DNA of 64,000 bases. Origin: Erythrophleum ivorense. Lineage: Eukaryota > Streptophyta > Magnoliopsida > Fabales > Fabaceae. Under the pieces are notes generated by a model. It saw only the letters and a list, made by a program, of their open reading frames with translations. It did no database searches and was not told the DNA's origin. Location of the stretch: positions 3,431,501 through 3,495,500 of the forward strand of contig JAIUCV010000011.1 of assembly GCA_026724425.1 (NCBI GenBank), read 5' to 3'. The position numbers and the translations under genes are program-made. Below, in pieces: positions 13,548-26,847 of this stretch (the first letter of the stretch is position 1; every line of letters begins with the position of its first letter).

Positions 13548-16500
13548 TTTCCTATGAGCAAGATCCTGATGTTGTACAATGGGGCCTGCAGCTATTTGAT
13601 GCTGGTCCATATTCTAATTGTGGATATTGTGGTGCTGTTACTCAAGATAATGCAGATTGTTATCATGGGCATTATTTTAGGGAAGAGAATTATAATAATG
13701 ATTTTCACAACATAGAAAATGATGAACTAATCGTGCATGCTCTCCAGCAACAATTGTCACAACTTACAGTAGCAGAAGCTTCGGAACCTCCATATGTTTG
13801 GGCTGAAAATCTGCAGCTATCCAATTCGTTGCAAGAGTGGTTTAGTCATCCAATGGGTAACTATTGCCCTGGTATGTTTTTATATCAAAGAATGTTAGTT
13901 TGATGTCCTTATAAACTGCTCGGTTTTCTGCACTGCTTTTGTGCATTGTGTTTATTTTGTCCAAAATTTGTAGGACAGCAGAATGATCAGGAAGAGGCAG
14001 ATGATGTGGGACCTTCAAGTTCATATTCTAGCTCTGAGAAGAACTCATATGGTGGTGATCAATGGTTGTATTCGTTGGAGCAGATTGATGAATATGCTCT
14101 TGATGGCGAAGTGGGGAAAAGATTGAATCAGATGGTTCCAATTCCAGTAAGTTATGCTTCTCAAGTGCCATTCATGTATCTCTGAAAAGTTTTCTATTTC
14201 TTTTCTGTCTGGTGATGATGAACTTATGACAACTCTATTTGCTCTTTTATCAATTGACATCCCATTTCAATAGATGACAAATGAAAATTTTGATGTTTTA
14301 TCTAGATTCTAAATTTACTGATGTTTATGCTCTGGGGTTTGTAGCTGCACTCATGTTTCCTTCAGTCAGCTTCATGGTGGTAGTTGTCTAACAGTTTCTA
14401 GCTTCTATGATATGTTCAATGGATTATTAATTTTTCTATGCGGTCTAATAATCTATATAATGTATATGTTTTCCTTGACACAGCATGTTCCCAGAATTAA
14501 TGGAGAAATACCTTCGATTGATGAGGCAACTTTAGATCATCAAAGGCTACTGCACAGGTAGTGCTTATTAGTAATGCATTTTTTTCCCCTCTACCTTTTT
14601 CACTTTATTCTTTTTAATTTGTGGAAACTTTTATTCATAGTTGTTGATTTGATGCTTAAATTTGACTTATACTTAATATGCTCAAAAGCTTTTTATTTAA
14701 TTTTCATTCATAGGCTGCAGCTATACGAGTTGGTTGAGTCCAAAGTTCAAGGAGATGGCAACTGTCAGGTTTGTTCTTTTCTGTCTGAGTATGCTGATAT
14801 TCTAGTATCATGATGTTTACAAAGTGCTCCTCATCTCTTCAGAAGTCATAAGATTTTCAATAATTATATGGCCAACGTGTCATTACATAATAAAATGAGA
14901 AACTAGTTGTCTTCTATGCTCTATCTTGGTGTTACCATGGGATCAATCATAATGCTAAAAGTTGGGCATACTGACACAATTACATAACTTTTGACATCTT
15001 ATTTAAATAGCTGGTCTTTGTGTTAATAATACTAATAGAGTCTTATTAAATCTGTAATGTTTACAGTTTCGTGCACTATCAGATCAAATTTATCGATCGC
15101 CTGAGCACCATAAATTTGTGAGACAACAAGTAGTGAATCAGGTTGTCTGGCTATCCTCAAGCATAGTAGGTTGTGTATAACGGGATCGATTTGATTTCAT
15201 TGAAACATAATTGCTTTGAGTTAATCATGATCTTTTTTGTCATTTATAATTGGTATTTATTTACAAATCAGCTGAAGTCATACCCAGAGATATATGAGGG
15301 ATATGTTCCAATGGCTTACGTAGATTACTTGGAGAAAATGTCTAAGTATCCTTCTATTCCTTTCCACTTGATTCAATTAGTTTTTGCTTGAAGTATTTGT
15401 TCCTTATTTCAACTATCTTGCTGATGGGATCAGGAATGGTGAGTGGGGGGACCATGTGACCTTGCAGGCTGCTGCAGATTCTGTATGCTTCAGCAACTTA
15501 ACTATATATCTCCTATGCTTTTAATTATATGATTTTCATATGTTCTTTTGTATCATTTATTTGTCCTGGCTATTGAGTTGGACACTTTAAAAGAAGGAGC
15601 CATGTTCATGCCCAACAAATGTCGTACACTTTTATTAGACATGACACGACAGTATGTGACACTTTGAAATTACATATGAACACTTAAAATTGTCTTGTCA
15701 CTGTGTCCATGTCAGTATCCATACTTCTTTACTGATATACCATGTTGTTGGGTGTTATCGATAATGTGAATGTCATTTTTCTTTTCATCTTTGGTGCCAG
15801 AAGTGGCTTGATCTTGACCTAGCAGAAACGTAACCCTAAAAGTAACTATTTATTATACCAGTCTTAATCCTTTCTGAAAGTCCCTTTTTCTTTTTCAAAT
15901 TATACGGTTTTTCTCTTACTTGAAGGAGAATTCATGATTTTGATGCACTATTGCAATAAGACCATGATGCCATATAACAGATAACAATTGTCATTTGTGG
16001 TCCTAGATGCTGTACCACTGCTGCTATGTGATATGGGCAAATCGTGGCTTATGGGAGTGAAAGTGGGGAGGAAACACTTGGATTCTAAATAGCTATCATT
16101 TTTGTTCTACCTCAATTTTTACTTTACAACTAGAGTCTACCGCTTGCTGGTTACTTCCGTGAATTTTGTGTGGGTAGATCTCATCTACTCGTTAAGCATA
16201 AATACGTTTGAATTTTGAAACTGAAACTATCTAGAAGGCTTAACCTTGCCTCCTCATGTGCTAGGATAACCTGATTCACATAGTTGTTAATCAGTGTCCT
16301 TAGACGCTTATTATTCTATCTAAATTCTTCTAGTATGTGTTGCAGTATGGAGTTAAAATATTTGTCATCACATCTTTCAAGGACACTTGCTACATTGAGA
16401 TTCTTCCTAATTTTGAAAGGTCAAAACGAGGTATAGTTATGCTACTTTAACAATGCCATGATGTTCTGGAAGTACAATGCGTGTTTCTCTGCTAACCTTG

Positions 16501-17794
16501 TAAAGAATACTTCAAAACCTTAAAAACGTAACTGAGCTAGAACTTTTATAATAGGTTGTTAGAGCATTATAATAGAATGCAGTTGGTTACTATATTTTAA
16601 GTTTAGGCCTTTTGCTATGCTAAGCAATTATATTGCACTACTTTTTTCTGTTGGAATAAAGTAAGCTGCTGCTTCCAAGCATAGAAATGGAAATGACACC
16701 GGGAAAAAAAAAAAAAGAAGTCAAAGAACCTTTCAACCTTTTTTTGCAGATTTTTATATTTCTATAAATAATTAACCTGCAGATGAAAAAGGATGAAACC
16801 AATTTATTAGTTTTAATTGTTATAGTTTTGTGTTCATGGTGCAGTAATACGTTTGAGCTTCTGGGCAGAAGTACACTACAACTCAATATATCCCGAAGGA
16901 GGTTAGTATGCATATATCATCATTGTGGCATTGCCATATATGCTCCATTAGCTATTAAATTGAGAATATTAAAACTGTTGATGCAACTTACTAATATTCT
17001 CAGCCCTGCCTAACGCCTAGAGTATAGCATCCGGCATGCTAAGCAAGGACTCCATCCTATGTAGACCAGCCCGAAAGAAAGATTTGACTTTCACTATTTA
17101 GAATATGCATTTTCCTGGTACATCAAGCCTTAATAGCTTTCAGTAATCATAAATAGAGTGGGAAAACAGTTGTAGCAGCAACTCTGATTAAATTCTTTAG
17201 TAATATTTTTAAGAATTTATAACCTTAGCCTCATGGCTATCCCCCACAGTAGAAGCTATTTCTCTGGTGTGGGATTTATGACATTTGAGGTCTCCAACCT
17301 CAAGAACTAGATTTTGGGATGTGGCTCTCAGGTTTGGGACTGTAGTTCGGTGGAATGTTACAATTGCAATTGCCAAGGTATGGGATTTATGGGATTTTAT
17401 ACGCTTTTCAACCTCACAAGTTGGCAGTTGGTGTCAGGCCTTTTGAACAATGGAGGGTAAAGATAAGGACAATATTCCTGGAGACATGCGTTCATGTCCG
17501 TCCTTAGAATTTCTTTTTTTCTCACCAAGTTATGTAATAATCTGTTGTCATCAGTGGTTTTCATAACATTTAGCTCTCGGGGGCCTGTATGTACCTGCAC
17601 GTCACATTAGTTATTTAGTTTTCTATTTGGCTGATTCTTATTGCAATATTTATTGCATTTTTTATCTTGTTGATTGCAAATTAATAAACTTTCAATAACA
17701 ATTTTAGGTGCTAATATTGCACTTGATGTTGGGGGTCAAGATATTGATAATTAATATAGTTAATTTCTTTGCAGGCCCCCAGAATGATACGTGA
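13544..17794 (+). CDS. OTU-domain deubiquitinating cysteine protease
   Basis: Ten exons join in frame: 13544-13871, 13974-14146, 14484-14557, 14714-14768, 15067-15141, 15272-15345, 15434-15482, 16346-16430, 16845-16901, 17775-17794, giving 329 aa. The C-terminal half is an OTU fold. The catalytic Cys sits in GDGNCQF (Cys about 209), followed by the FRALSDQ helix, and the catalytic His lies in WAEVHYNSIYPEG (His about 315). Proteins of this plant group cleave ubiquitin chains in cytosol or nucleus. The N-terminal about 190 residues are acidic and poorly conserved. The start is the first in-frame ATG after an in-frame stop at 13525-13527. The last exon adds only six residues after an 873-bp intron; the family tail is often longer and basic, so this 3' end is the least certain part. 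An alternative is intron retention, stopping two codons after PEG. Confidence 0.87.
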
Positions 17795-18722
17795 TTTTGT
17801 CCATCTCACCTGCCTCCCGTCAGAGCTGCGCTTATGAACAACTTGCATTCGATTAATTGGAATTGAATGTGCGTCTTTTGCCGTTACGTACTCTAGGCCA
17901 TTACTTTGACAATGGCAGGGTTAATGGGTGGCAACCTATTATCTTATTGACATATTCATTGCATGGATCGTTTTGATACCTCCAATATTTTCTCCGATAT
18001 GAATTATTTTTTTGTATCTGGAAAAGCAGTCTAACATGTGCAATGTTGCTAGCGTGCCTTTGCGAGGGTCTGTCATCCCTCGGTTTTATTGAATCTTATG
18101 AGGATGGGCTAGTGTTAGCTACTTGCCCTGTTGAGTTCATTTACAAGCCTTGCACCCGTCCTGTAATTTCAAATTGCAGTATCACTTACATAACTAGGTG
18201 AAGGACATAAAGAAAGAAACGGAGTTTTATATCTTTTACATGGAGGGGCCGCCGAGTCATATTCATTTTTTATTTTTGCTTCCTATTTTCCTAATATTTC
18301 ATTTAATTTCCCGGATCAAAAACCAAGGAGTAGCTCTAATGCTGCTCGCGTGCATAAGTTCTATTCATTTGGTTTTCAGAAGCAAGGGTATTTTTTAGTA
18401 GGTTTGGCTGGATTGAATTTTATTGTTATATTTTGATAATTTAAAATTTGAAGCCTCAAAATTATATCCCAACCATATTTTTATAATTTAAAAGTGTCAT
18501 AAATAAAGCAAGAGATATTTGTCACGAACATATGTTGTACATGATAACTTGGAAATTGGTCGACCTCTTCTCATCTCGAAGTCCAAAAAATAAGAAGCAC
18601 ATCTACATCTTCCAAGGCCAAGCATGCAATAAATAAATGACCCCCTCCATTGCTAAATCTCAGAACAGGGACGGAATAACGCTAACAGAACACCAAAATA
18701 TTATTGTATCATGCTCTTCATC
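17795..18722. other. 3' flanks of two convergent genes
   Basis: Between the stop of the plus-strand OTU gene and the stop of the minus-strand PIG-A pseudogene. Presumed 3' UTR of the OTU gene in the first few hundred bases. No other gene seen. Confidence 0.45.
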
Positions 18723-21028
18723 TCACGGGCTTTTATGCAACATCTCTTCATCACGGTTTTTGGCAAGAATAACATCTGGCACATCCTCAATCTCATCTGC
18801 ATGCTAATGGAAGTATCCAAGGAAAGCGATAAACTCTACCGAAACACAAGTCGAAAATGTCAAACACATACTAGAGCACCATCCTACCTGCCATAACAAA
18901 AAGCCAATGAGCATAACCAAACAAAGGAGCTTGCCCGCCCATGATCCGCATGAGAGTTATCTAAAAAAGAAATTAGACTACAGCACCCCAGAATGATGGT
19001 AAGCTGTCATCAATCTTTCTTTCAATGAAGAGGAAGAACTATAAATATAATCAGACTCCTGTCCCTCCTAAACTATAAATCAATTTCACGCCTGAACTAC
19101 ATATTTAGCTACCCCAGCGAAAGAATCACCAAAGATGTAAAGTTGTCAAAGATCCCAAAATATATTACCTTACCGATAAACTTCCGTATCAGGCAAAATT
19201 ACAAATTTAGTTTTCTTTCAGGTAATTAGCAAAATCCCTGAATAAAACTGAATGAACAGAAAACTTGCTTCTACAATTATGTATTAGATTGCATTAACAC
19301 AAGATGTTTAGAGTGTACCGTGAGAGACGTTCAAGCAGATTTTGATTAGAGCACTTTAAGGCACGACCATAAACAATTTCGGTCCTTTTGGCAACATCAT
19401 GCCAATGGTAGAGTTTCCTCATCTACATAAAATAAAGAAAAAATAATTAAATAAGAAGCTGATTTGCTCACTCAGAAAAAGACCATTTAAAACTAGAAAC
19501 TTACCTGATTGTGCATGACTTGTGGATCAATGTCTGGCAGCATAGATATTGCCTTACCAATTGCTCGCACCATATCCCTATAATCAGGTTCCACCAAAAC
19601 AATCATGTCATCCGGTATAATCAGGTTCCACCAGCACGACATTATTCCGACAATGCTCAATTGGTCACGAACTTAAGTTCATAATAAAAATTTTCAGAAA
19701 ACTACTATTTAAAAAAACATATATTCACGTTCTGAACGGGTAATGAAAGAATTTCAATGATAATACCTCAGGAACACCTCTAACACATGTGCTGACCCAC
19801 AACAAGCCACAACTGGAAGCCTCTAATATTGCTATGCAAAATGCTTCTGTCAAGGAGCTGTAACAGTTTAAAAAAGAAAATAGAAGGTATAAAAGAAATT
19901 GTATTTGTTAAAACCAAAAGTTTACAAACCCACAGAAGATAATACATGATACAGTTATTGTCCTCAATATTTTAGTTGAAATTCATGATTTTGAAATGTA
20001 AAAACTATAGCGATGAATCGTGATACAACCAATCTCGGACCAGAATCAGATCTGGATTGTTTTAAGTGGATCTATGTCATCGCTTGGGATGTACATGGTC
20101 CCACATTGTGTGTTTGCTAGATGAACCAAGAGTAAATAAGCAAACAGTAGAAAGTTCAAAAGTGATTAGTCCTTTTGGGGTTAAAGATCCATGGTCCAAC
20201 CCAAACAATCCTTTGATTGTGATACATATGGTATCAAAGAAAACCTAGCAGCCACAAAGTGCACACCAAGATTGGATTAGATGCACGTACAGATTGGTGT
20301 GTGTCGAGTTCCACATTACAAATTTGCCAGTTCATTTTTTTAAACATTTGAGCCACTGCTAGTTAACACAACTGCAATAAGTACTGTCAGGGTCAATATC
20401 ATGTTCTTTAGCCCGTCACAATATCATGGTCCCATAACATGGGCATATTGAAGTCTCAACATCTTTAAATCCAAATAAATTTTCAACTTCCAAGCCTCAA
20501 GGAAAATTGGGTAAACTGACCATCACTCTCAAACATAAAAAGGGGGAAAAGCTAACTGTTGCAGTCACCTCAATGAATCAAAGACTGAAGTGAAGGTTCC
20601 CCCAGCAGACACATATTTTTCAGTTTTAACTTCTTGAAGATGCCATTTAGACCCAGAAGCGGCAAGCATGAAGAGAACAAATGGATTTTTTTTTTTGTGG
20701 GGTTACATGACGAAGCAAGAGACTAAACCTAAAACCTTGTGCATGTGGCACAGCTCCCAACATTTCAACTCGATCTTGGAGGGAATGCTTTTCTTTCATC
20801 TCTTCCCACCGCACCCACACCAATAATAAAACGAACCTTGAAATCATATGAGTCATGCTTTTGAAATTCTATAACTATGTCTGATTATTACAATCCATTC
20901 CTGCAGCATTATATTTATCTGTGGGCTATCAACTATGGCTCCTGCATACGAAAATCTCTAAGGCAATAACAATGAAAACTTAAGAATATGCAGGGATACC
21001 ATAAAATCAACAAATTCATTGGTACAGT

Positions 21029-21377
21029 TGAAGGGAACGTTTTGTATCAGTATTATTAATAGTAGGCAAACACCTCCTCCAGAGTATGGAGCAGCAGAGG
21101 TGAACTACAGTGATGCAAGAAAAGAAAAAAAAATATGAAGAAAGAAGAAGAAGGATCTAGCGTTTGAGAGGCTAGTCACTCCACAGATGTCACACAAAAT
21201 CTCCTCCCCTCTTCTCACGCTCCCCATGCCCAATATACTCCCCTAACAGAAAATCACACTCTCTCTCCAGCAAGTTAGTTACTGACACTGAAATGTCTAT
21301 TCTGCCCTCATTAAGCCACCTCAGTATTCTATTTCTTTTTCCTCCTTGAATACACATGCAAGATCTGGCGTTCATCA
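21029..21377 (-). repeat. 3' LTR of the gypsy element
   Basis: Runs from TGAAGGGAACG to GTTCATCA on the plus strand. It aligns along its full length with 28607-28965, with scattered substitutions and short indels. Confidence 0.88.
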
Positions 21378-21395
21378 TTGACCCCCCCTCGGCGG

Positions 21396-22813
21396 CCCCC
21401 AACAATTTAGGGACACCTTGTCCTCAAGATGAAAGTCAGGGAATTGAGTTTGAATAACATCATAACTCTTCCATGTATTGCCATGCTTAGGTAAGTTGGT
21501 CCATTTCACTAAGACTTCAATCTGTTCGTCAGTCAGCAGCCTGAATTTTCGAATAGCTTCAGGCTGAACCTGGAGTAACATTTCTTCAGTTAAAAAAATC
21601 AGGGAGGTCTTGGGAGACAACCGAGGGATAGAGGGATGGTGTAAGTTGAGAGACATGAAAAATAAGATGAATACGAGCTATAGGTGACAAGTCCAGCTTG
21701 TAAGCCACTTCACCCAACTTCTGAATAATTTTGAATGGACTATAGAAATGCGGACCGAGTTTCTCCTTAGGCTTCTTAGCAAAAGACTTGAATTCATAAG
21801 GCTGCAATTTTAGGTAAACCATGTCCCCAATGCTGAAACTAACATCTCTTTTTGTTGGTATGGTTCTTCATTTAAACCTAAGCCTTTTCCAAATTAGTCT
21901 TCAATTTTGCGAGTTTTAGATTTCTTGTTCTAATCTAATCATTGACCTCATCAACTCCAATAAAGCCATCCCCCAACTTAAAAAGAGTGGTGGGATCTTT
22001 ACCATAGAGAGCTTTAAAAAGAGTTATACCTGAGGACCTATTATAATTGGTGTTGAACCAATATTTAGCCCAACTAAACCAAGTAACCCATTGCTTAGGC
22101 TTGTCACCAATGAAATACTTAGAGGTATGTTTCCAGTCCTTTGTTTATGACTTTTGTTTGCCCATCAGTTTGAGGAAAATACTCTAAACTATAAGCAAGA
22201 ATAGTTCCTGATTGCTTAAATAATTTTGGCCAAATGATACTAAGGAACACTTTATCCCTATTTGATACTATAGATTTTGGAAATCCAAGATAGATTTTGG
22301 GAATCCAAACAATTGCACCACCTCCTTAATAAAAAAGGCAGCAACATCTTTGGTTGAGAAGGGATGAGAGAGAGGCATAAAATGGGCATATGTTGTTAAC
22401 CAGTCCACCACTACCATAATAGTATCATATTTGGGAGATATAGGAAGGCCAGTGATAAAATCCATACTTATATCTTCCCAAACATGCTAAAGAATAGGTA
22501 AAGATTGCAAAAGACCATTTGGGCTCAAAGCTTGATATTTGTAACGCTGGCAAACACCACATTTAGCAACATAAGCTTGCACATCCTTTCGCATTCCTTC
22601 CTAATAAAATAGAGCAACTAACCTCTTGCATGTCCTTAAATATCCAGAGTGTTCCCCAAGTGGTGAATCATGAAACTCTTTAAGTAAGAGAGGAATCCTA
22701 GCAAAGGATTTAGGGAGTACCAAGCTGCCCTTGTAGAATAGAGAACCATGTTTCATAATGTAACCTAGATGGTTGGCAAATCCCATTGTAATTTGATGTA
22801 TGATAGAAGACAA
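21396..22813 (-). pseudogene. Gypsy integrase and chromodomain remnant
   Basis: Minus-strand fragments in order: zinc-binding/N-terminal integrase region around 22813-22601 (HDSPLGEHSGYLRT with a downstream C-x2-C stretch), catalytic core around 22465-22268 (MDFITGLPISPKYDTIMVVVDW), the C-terminal SH3-like part at 21822-21657 (FKSFAKKPKEKLGPHFYSPF...GEVAYKLDLSP) and a chromodomain at about 21590-21400 (EQIEVLVKWTNLP...WKSYDVIQTQFP). The chromodomain is thought to guide insertion to modified chromatin. Several stops and frame changes separate the pieces. Confidence 0.82.
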
Positions 22814-22923
22814 TGTAGGGTCTTGGTGGATCTCATTTTCCTAATCATCCCAATTATTTAATTTCCACAAAGAGACATTATGCAACTCAATTGTTGTTCT
22901 CCTCCTTGATAGGGTGTCAACTG

Positions 22924-23295
22924 CTATGTTTTTTTTTTCCCCCCAAGTTTGTATTGGACTTCAAAATGATAGGTCATAATCTTGGAGACCCTCTGCTGGT
23001 TAGGATCAATGATCCATTGTTCTAAGAGAAATTTGAAAGTTTTTTTTATCTGTTTTAATAATGAAAGGATACTCATCAAATAATGATTCCATTTCTTAAT
23101 TGCAAAGATAATAGTCATTAACTCCTTCTCATAAACCAAATAGAGTTGATATTTGGGAGATAAAACTTGATTGTGGTAAGCTATTGGTCGCCCTTGCTGC
23201 ATCAAAACTGTTCCCACACCAAAACCAAAAACATCAACTTCTATTACAAAGGGTTGAGAGAAATCAAGTAGAGCTAAAACTAAAGTAGTTGTCAT
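22924..23295 (-). pseudogene. Gypsy RNase H domain remnant
   Basis: The open segment contains the family pattern DFSQPFVIEVDVFGFGVG, GRPIAYHNQVLSPK and YEKELMTIIFAIKKW, typical of Ty3/gypsy RNase H between RT and integrase. The catalytic-start Asp of the usual DAS motif is followed by VFG here. It is frame-separated from the RT domain upstream. Confidence 0.82.
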
Positions 23296-23399
23296 AGCTT
23301 ATTTCAAAGCTTCAAAGGCTTCTTGGACCTGCTCATTCCATTGAAAAGTGTCTTATTCAAGCAAGTTTGTCAAAGGGGTAGCAATCCTACCATAATCTT

Positions 23400-24190
23400 T
23401 CACAAACTTCCTATAATACCCAGTAAGTCCCAAAAAACTGCTCAAAGCCTTCAAATTTTTAGGAACAGGCCATTCCACCATACTTCTAATTTTTAAGGGA
23501 TCAGCTTGCACTCCTTCACCTGAGATTATATGTCCTAAATACTCTAACTTCTGTTAAGCAAACACACACTTTTTGGTATTGATAATAGCTGATTTTGTTG
23601 GAATATCAGCAAGGCTTGTTGAAGGTGTTGAAAATGGGAGTGAATATCTCCATTATAAACTAATATATTGTTAGAAAACACCAAAATAAATTTTTAAGAT
23701 ATTCTATAAAGATGTCATTCATTAAAAATTGAAAGGTAGAGGGAACATTAGTTAAATCAAATGGCATCACCATAAATTCATAATGACTTTCATGGGTCCT
23801 AAAAGCTATCTTGTACTCATCTCCCTTTCTAATGAGAATTTCATGGCACGCTGATTTAAGATCCAACTTAGAGAACACCTTGGTTGCCCCAAGTTCATCA
23901 AGTAATTCATTAATGGCTGGAACAGGAAACTTATCAAGTATAGTTATTTTATTGAAAGCCCTATAATTCATGCAAAAATGCCAACTTTCATCATTTTTTT
24001 TAATCAAGAGTACGGGACCTGAGTAAGGGCCATAGCTAGGTCTAATGATCCTTGACACAATCATCTCCTTAACTAAGCATTCAATCTCAGCTTTTCGGGA
24101 GTGGGGATACCTATAAGGTCTTATGTTAAGAGGTGCCTCCCCTCGCTTAAGCTCAATGGCATGATCCTTAAAGCAATTGAAATCATACAC
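23400..24190 (-). pseudogene. Gypsy reverse transcriptase remnant
   Basis: Motifs in order: HAIELKRGEAPLNIRPYRYP, the KKNDESWHFCMNYRAFNKIT block, FSKLDLKSACHEILIRKGDE (palm Asp) and the MPFDLTNVPSTFQ block. The downstream YLKNLFWCFLTIY stretch stands where F(V)DDILIYS is expected, so the catalytic DD is lost in this frame. The N-terminal end abuts the inserted block at 24217. Confidence 0.85.
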
Positions 24191-24216
24191 ATTCGGTCAT
24201 TCTGGAAAGCTACAGA

Positions 24217-26847
24217 TGTTAATTTTATGCTAAAAATAATTCTCAAAAGAAACAAATACTTTTAGCCATTGGAAATCTATGGAACAGTGACTGAACTCAG
24301 GGGACGCTACTGCTACTGACAGAAAACTTAAAAAATGCATAACTCTTTACTCAAACCTTCAAATGAAGTGATCTCAGTGGCCACAGAAAGCTTATGACCT
24401 TTAGTTTATGCCTATAAAATTTCACAAGCATTAGACACCATTTGCCCATCGGATGACATAGAACACAAATTTGCCAGTGTGACAGTGCACATACCAGAAC
24501 CAATTGAAAATCCCAACTATAAAAATTCATAACTAATTCTGTAGAACTCCATTTTTGCTGCACTTTAGCTTTTCAAAAAGCTCTCAATGAGCTCTACATG
24601 TCTACCAAATTTTATGGAGAAATTCCTTCATTTGGTCAGAATGTGTTATAGGGTGCCATTTGGGTCATTTTAATGCCTTTTAATGGTGCAAAGGTGTGCA
24701 AAATGACTCCTAAGGTTCTTGTGGCCACTTGGGCAATGAGAATAACCCAAAAAGACTCCCTAAATATGTCTTAAAGGTGTAGAAAATCAAAACACAAAAT
24801 CTTATCCTCCATCCCCAAGCCATATGTAAAGAGATATGTGTGAAAAATAGTCATTCAATACCCAAAAATTGTAACACTACTCATTTATCACTAATTGTCA
24901 TACATATATCATCTATTGGGATATTTACACATGTTCTATTCATTGTACATCCATTCTATCAAAAGTTTACATCATTTGCCACTTCTTTGGTTACAACATA
25001 AGCAAAATCAAGCAATTTAGAACCAAAGCTTTATCTTCCACCTTGGTGACTTCCATTCCCTTGTTCATTGGCTCCACCTAGCATATTAAGATATTGGAGA
25101 GGAGGAAGTAAGATTTAAAAAATCCCAATAGCTAATCTCCCATTCAATCATGCATAAAGAATGTAATACAAATCTTAAGGATGCATGCATGGCATATTAA
25201 CATTGAAAATGGTGCAAATACATTCTTAGCATTTACACAAAGCACACATAACATATTTAGGCTTGCCAAATGAATGGATTATCCTCACCCACTTTCTTCA
25301 AAGTTCTTGGACTTGCCTCACCCTTTTTCTCAAAGGCTTGAACTAAGCCTTACTTTTGGGAGACTTTCTCTTGGTCTCAACCACTTATAAGGGTTCTTGG
25401 CTTATCCTCACCGAAGATGGAAGGTTATTGGCCTCTCCACATTGAAGCAAACAAATGCAAACATTCTAGGTATCATTTGAATACATAATGCAATACTATG
25501 GTTCCATGGAACATAGACATCATACTCAAATACAATTTATATCTTAAAATACACATACACACATTCAAAAGCAATGTAGACATTCATTCATGCATGGAAG
25601 AAAAGAGAGAGAGTTACCTTATTATCTATGCAAACTTTACTTTGCCTTACTCCTTCCTTTTTTCGGTTCCACAAGAACACTTAGGTAGGGTTGGTTTCCT
25701 TGGCTTAAACATCATGAATAACACTCAATTATATTCTTGAAGCAAGCCAAAACATTCAATTTACTCTTAAGAACATACTTGGTTTCATAAGTCACATAAT
25801 GGTTCCATAAATAGCTTATTGAAGCAACCATCATGATTCAAATTCTTGGCTCCATTCTCTTATCATTTCTAGGCTTCTTGACCTCATTTAAGATCCTTGA
25901 AACCATTACATATTCATTTACAAAAGCCTAGACACAAGTTACTTCATAAGGTCACATTATGGAAGTCATTGCCTCATCTCCCAATCCATAGCTTCTAAAT
26001 TTTTCTCAAGGGTTCCTCCCACCTTCTACCATCATAAAAAGTCTCAAACCAAGGTTAGAACGAATTAAAACACTTCTTAACCTATTCAAGTAGCCTAGGC
26101 CAAGACATGAGGGGGAAAAAGAGTTCATAGCCTTTTTTATTTTTCCTTGATGGGAGACACACTTGAAAGGCTTCCTAGAGGTCTTAGGAGCTCAATCAAA
26201 TACTCGCACATGTAAGAAAACTCATATATCAAATCAGTTTTTGCAAGGTGTTCAAGAGCTCTACACTTTTCTAATTTGGAATTCTTTGGTTTTGCTTGCA
26301 ATTTCTTGGCATATTCCAAGTTCCCACACTCCAATTTCATGGTTTCTTATTAGTTCTAGGTCAGAACTTTCCTCCCCTAAATGGTTCTATTTTTAGGCGT
26401 TACACACATAAGGAAGAACAAGAAGGAAGAAGCAACAAAAAGTAAAAAATTACCTTAGGTTTAACCTTCTTTCAAGAGTGTTTCTTCTTACCTTAGCTCC
26501 CTCTTTGGATTTCTAACTTTTCTCCTTTGGTTCAAGGCTAAAATAGAACCATTTCACTAACCAAAAACATGGAAAAATGAAGCAAAGAAAGGAAAGGAAG
26601 GCTTCAAGAAGAAAGACTATAGAAATCACTAAAGCAATTGGGAGGTTTTGGATTGTATTAGTGTAATTAAATATGAAAACAAGTTTAGTGAGTTCCCTTG
26701 GTCCTTGTGATGCCGAATGAAAAATTTTACCCGTAGAGAAATGCATCTTGATCCATGACTCAATATGCCACTATATTGTTTCTATAGAAATTATATGAAA
26801 TGAGACATGGGAATTGTAAAATTGAGTCTTAAAAGTATGGTGTTACA
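24217..26847 (-). mobile_element. Probable solo LTR nested in the gypsy pol region
   Basis: A 2.6-kb non-coding block interrupts pol just upstream of the RT domain. On the minus strand it begins TGTAACACC (a common start of large plant gypsy LTRs) and ends TTAACA. Gypsy coding traces resume on both sides. No internal retroelement proteins or second LTR copy are present, so recombination to a solo LTR is the simplest reading. Flanking pentamers do not match, so a target duplication is not shown. Confidence 0.55.
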
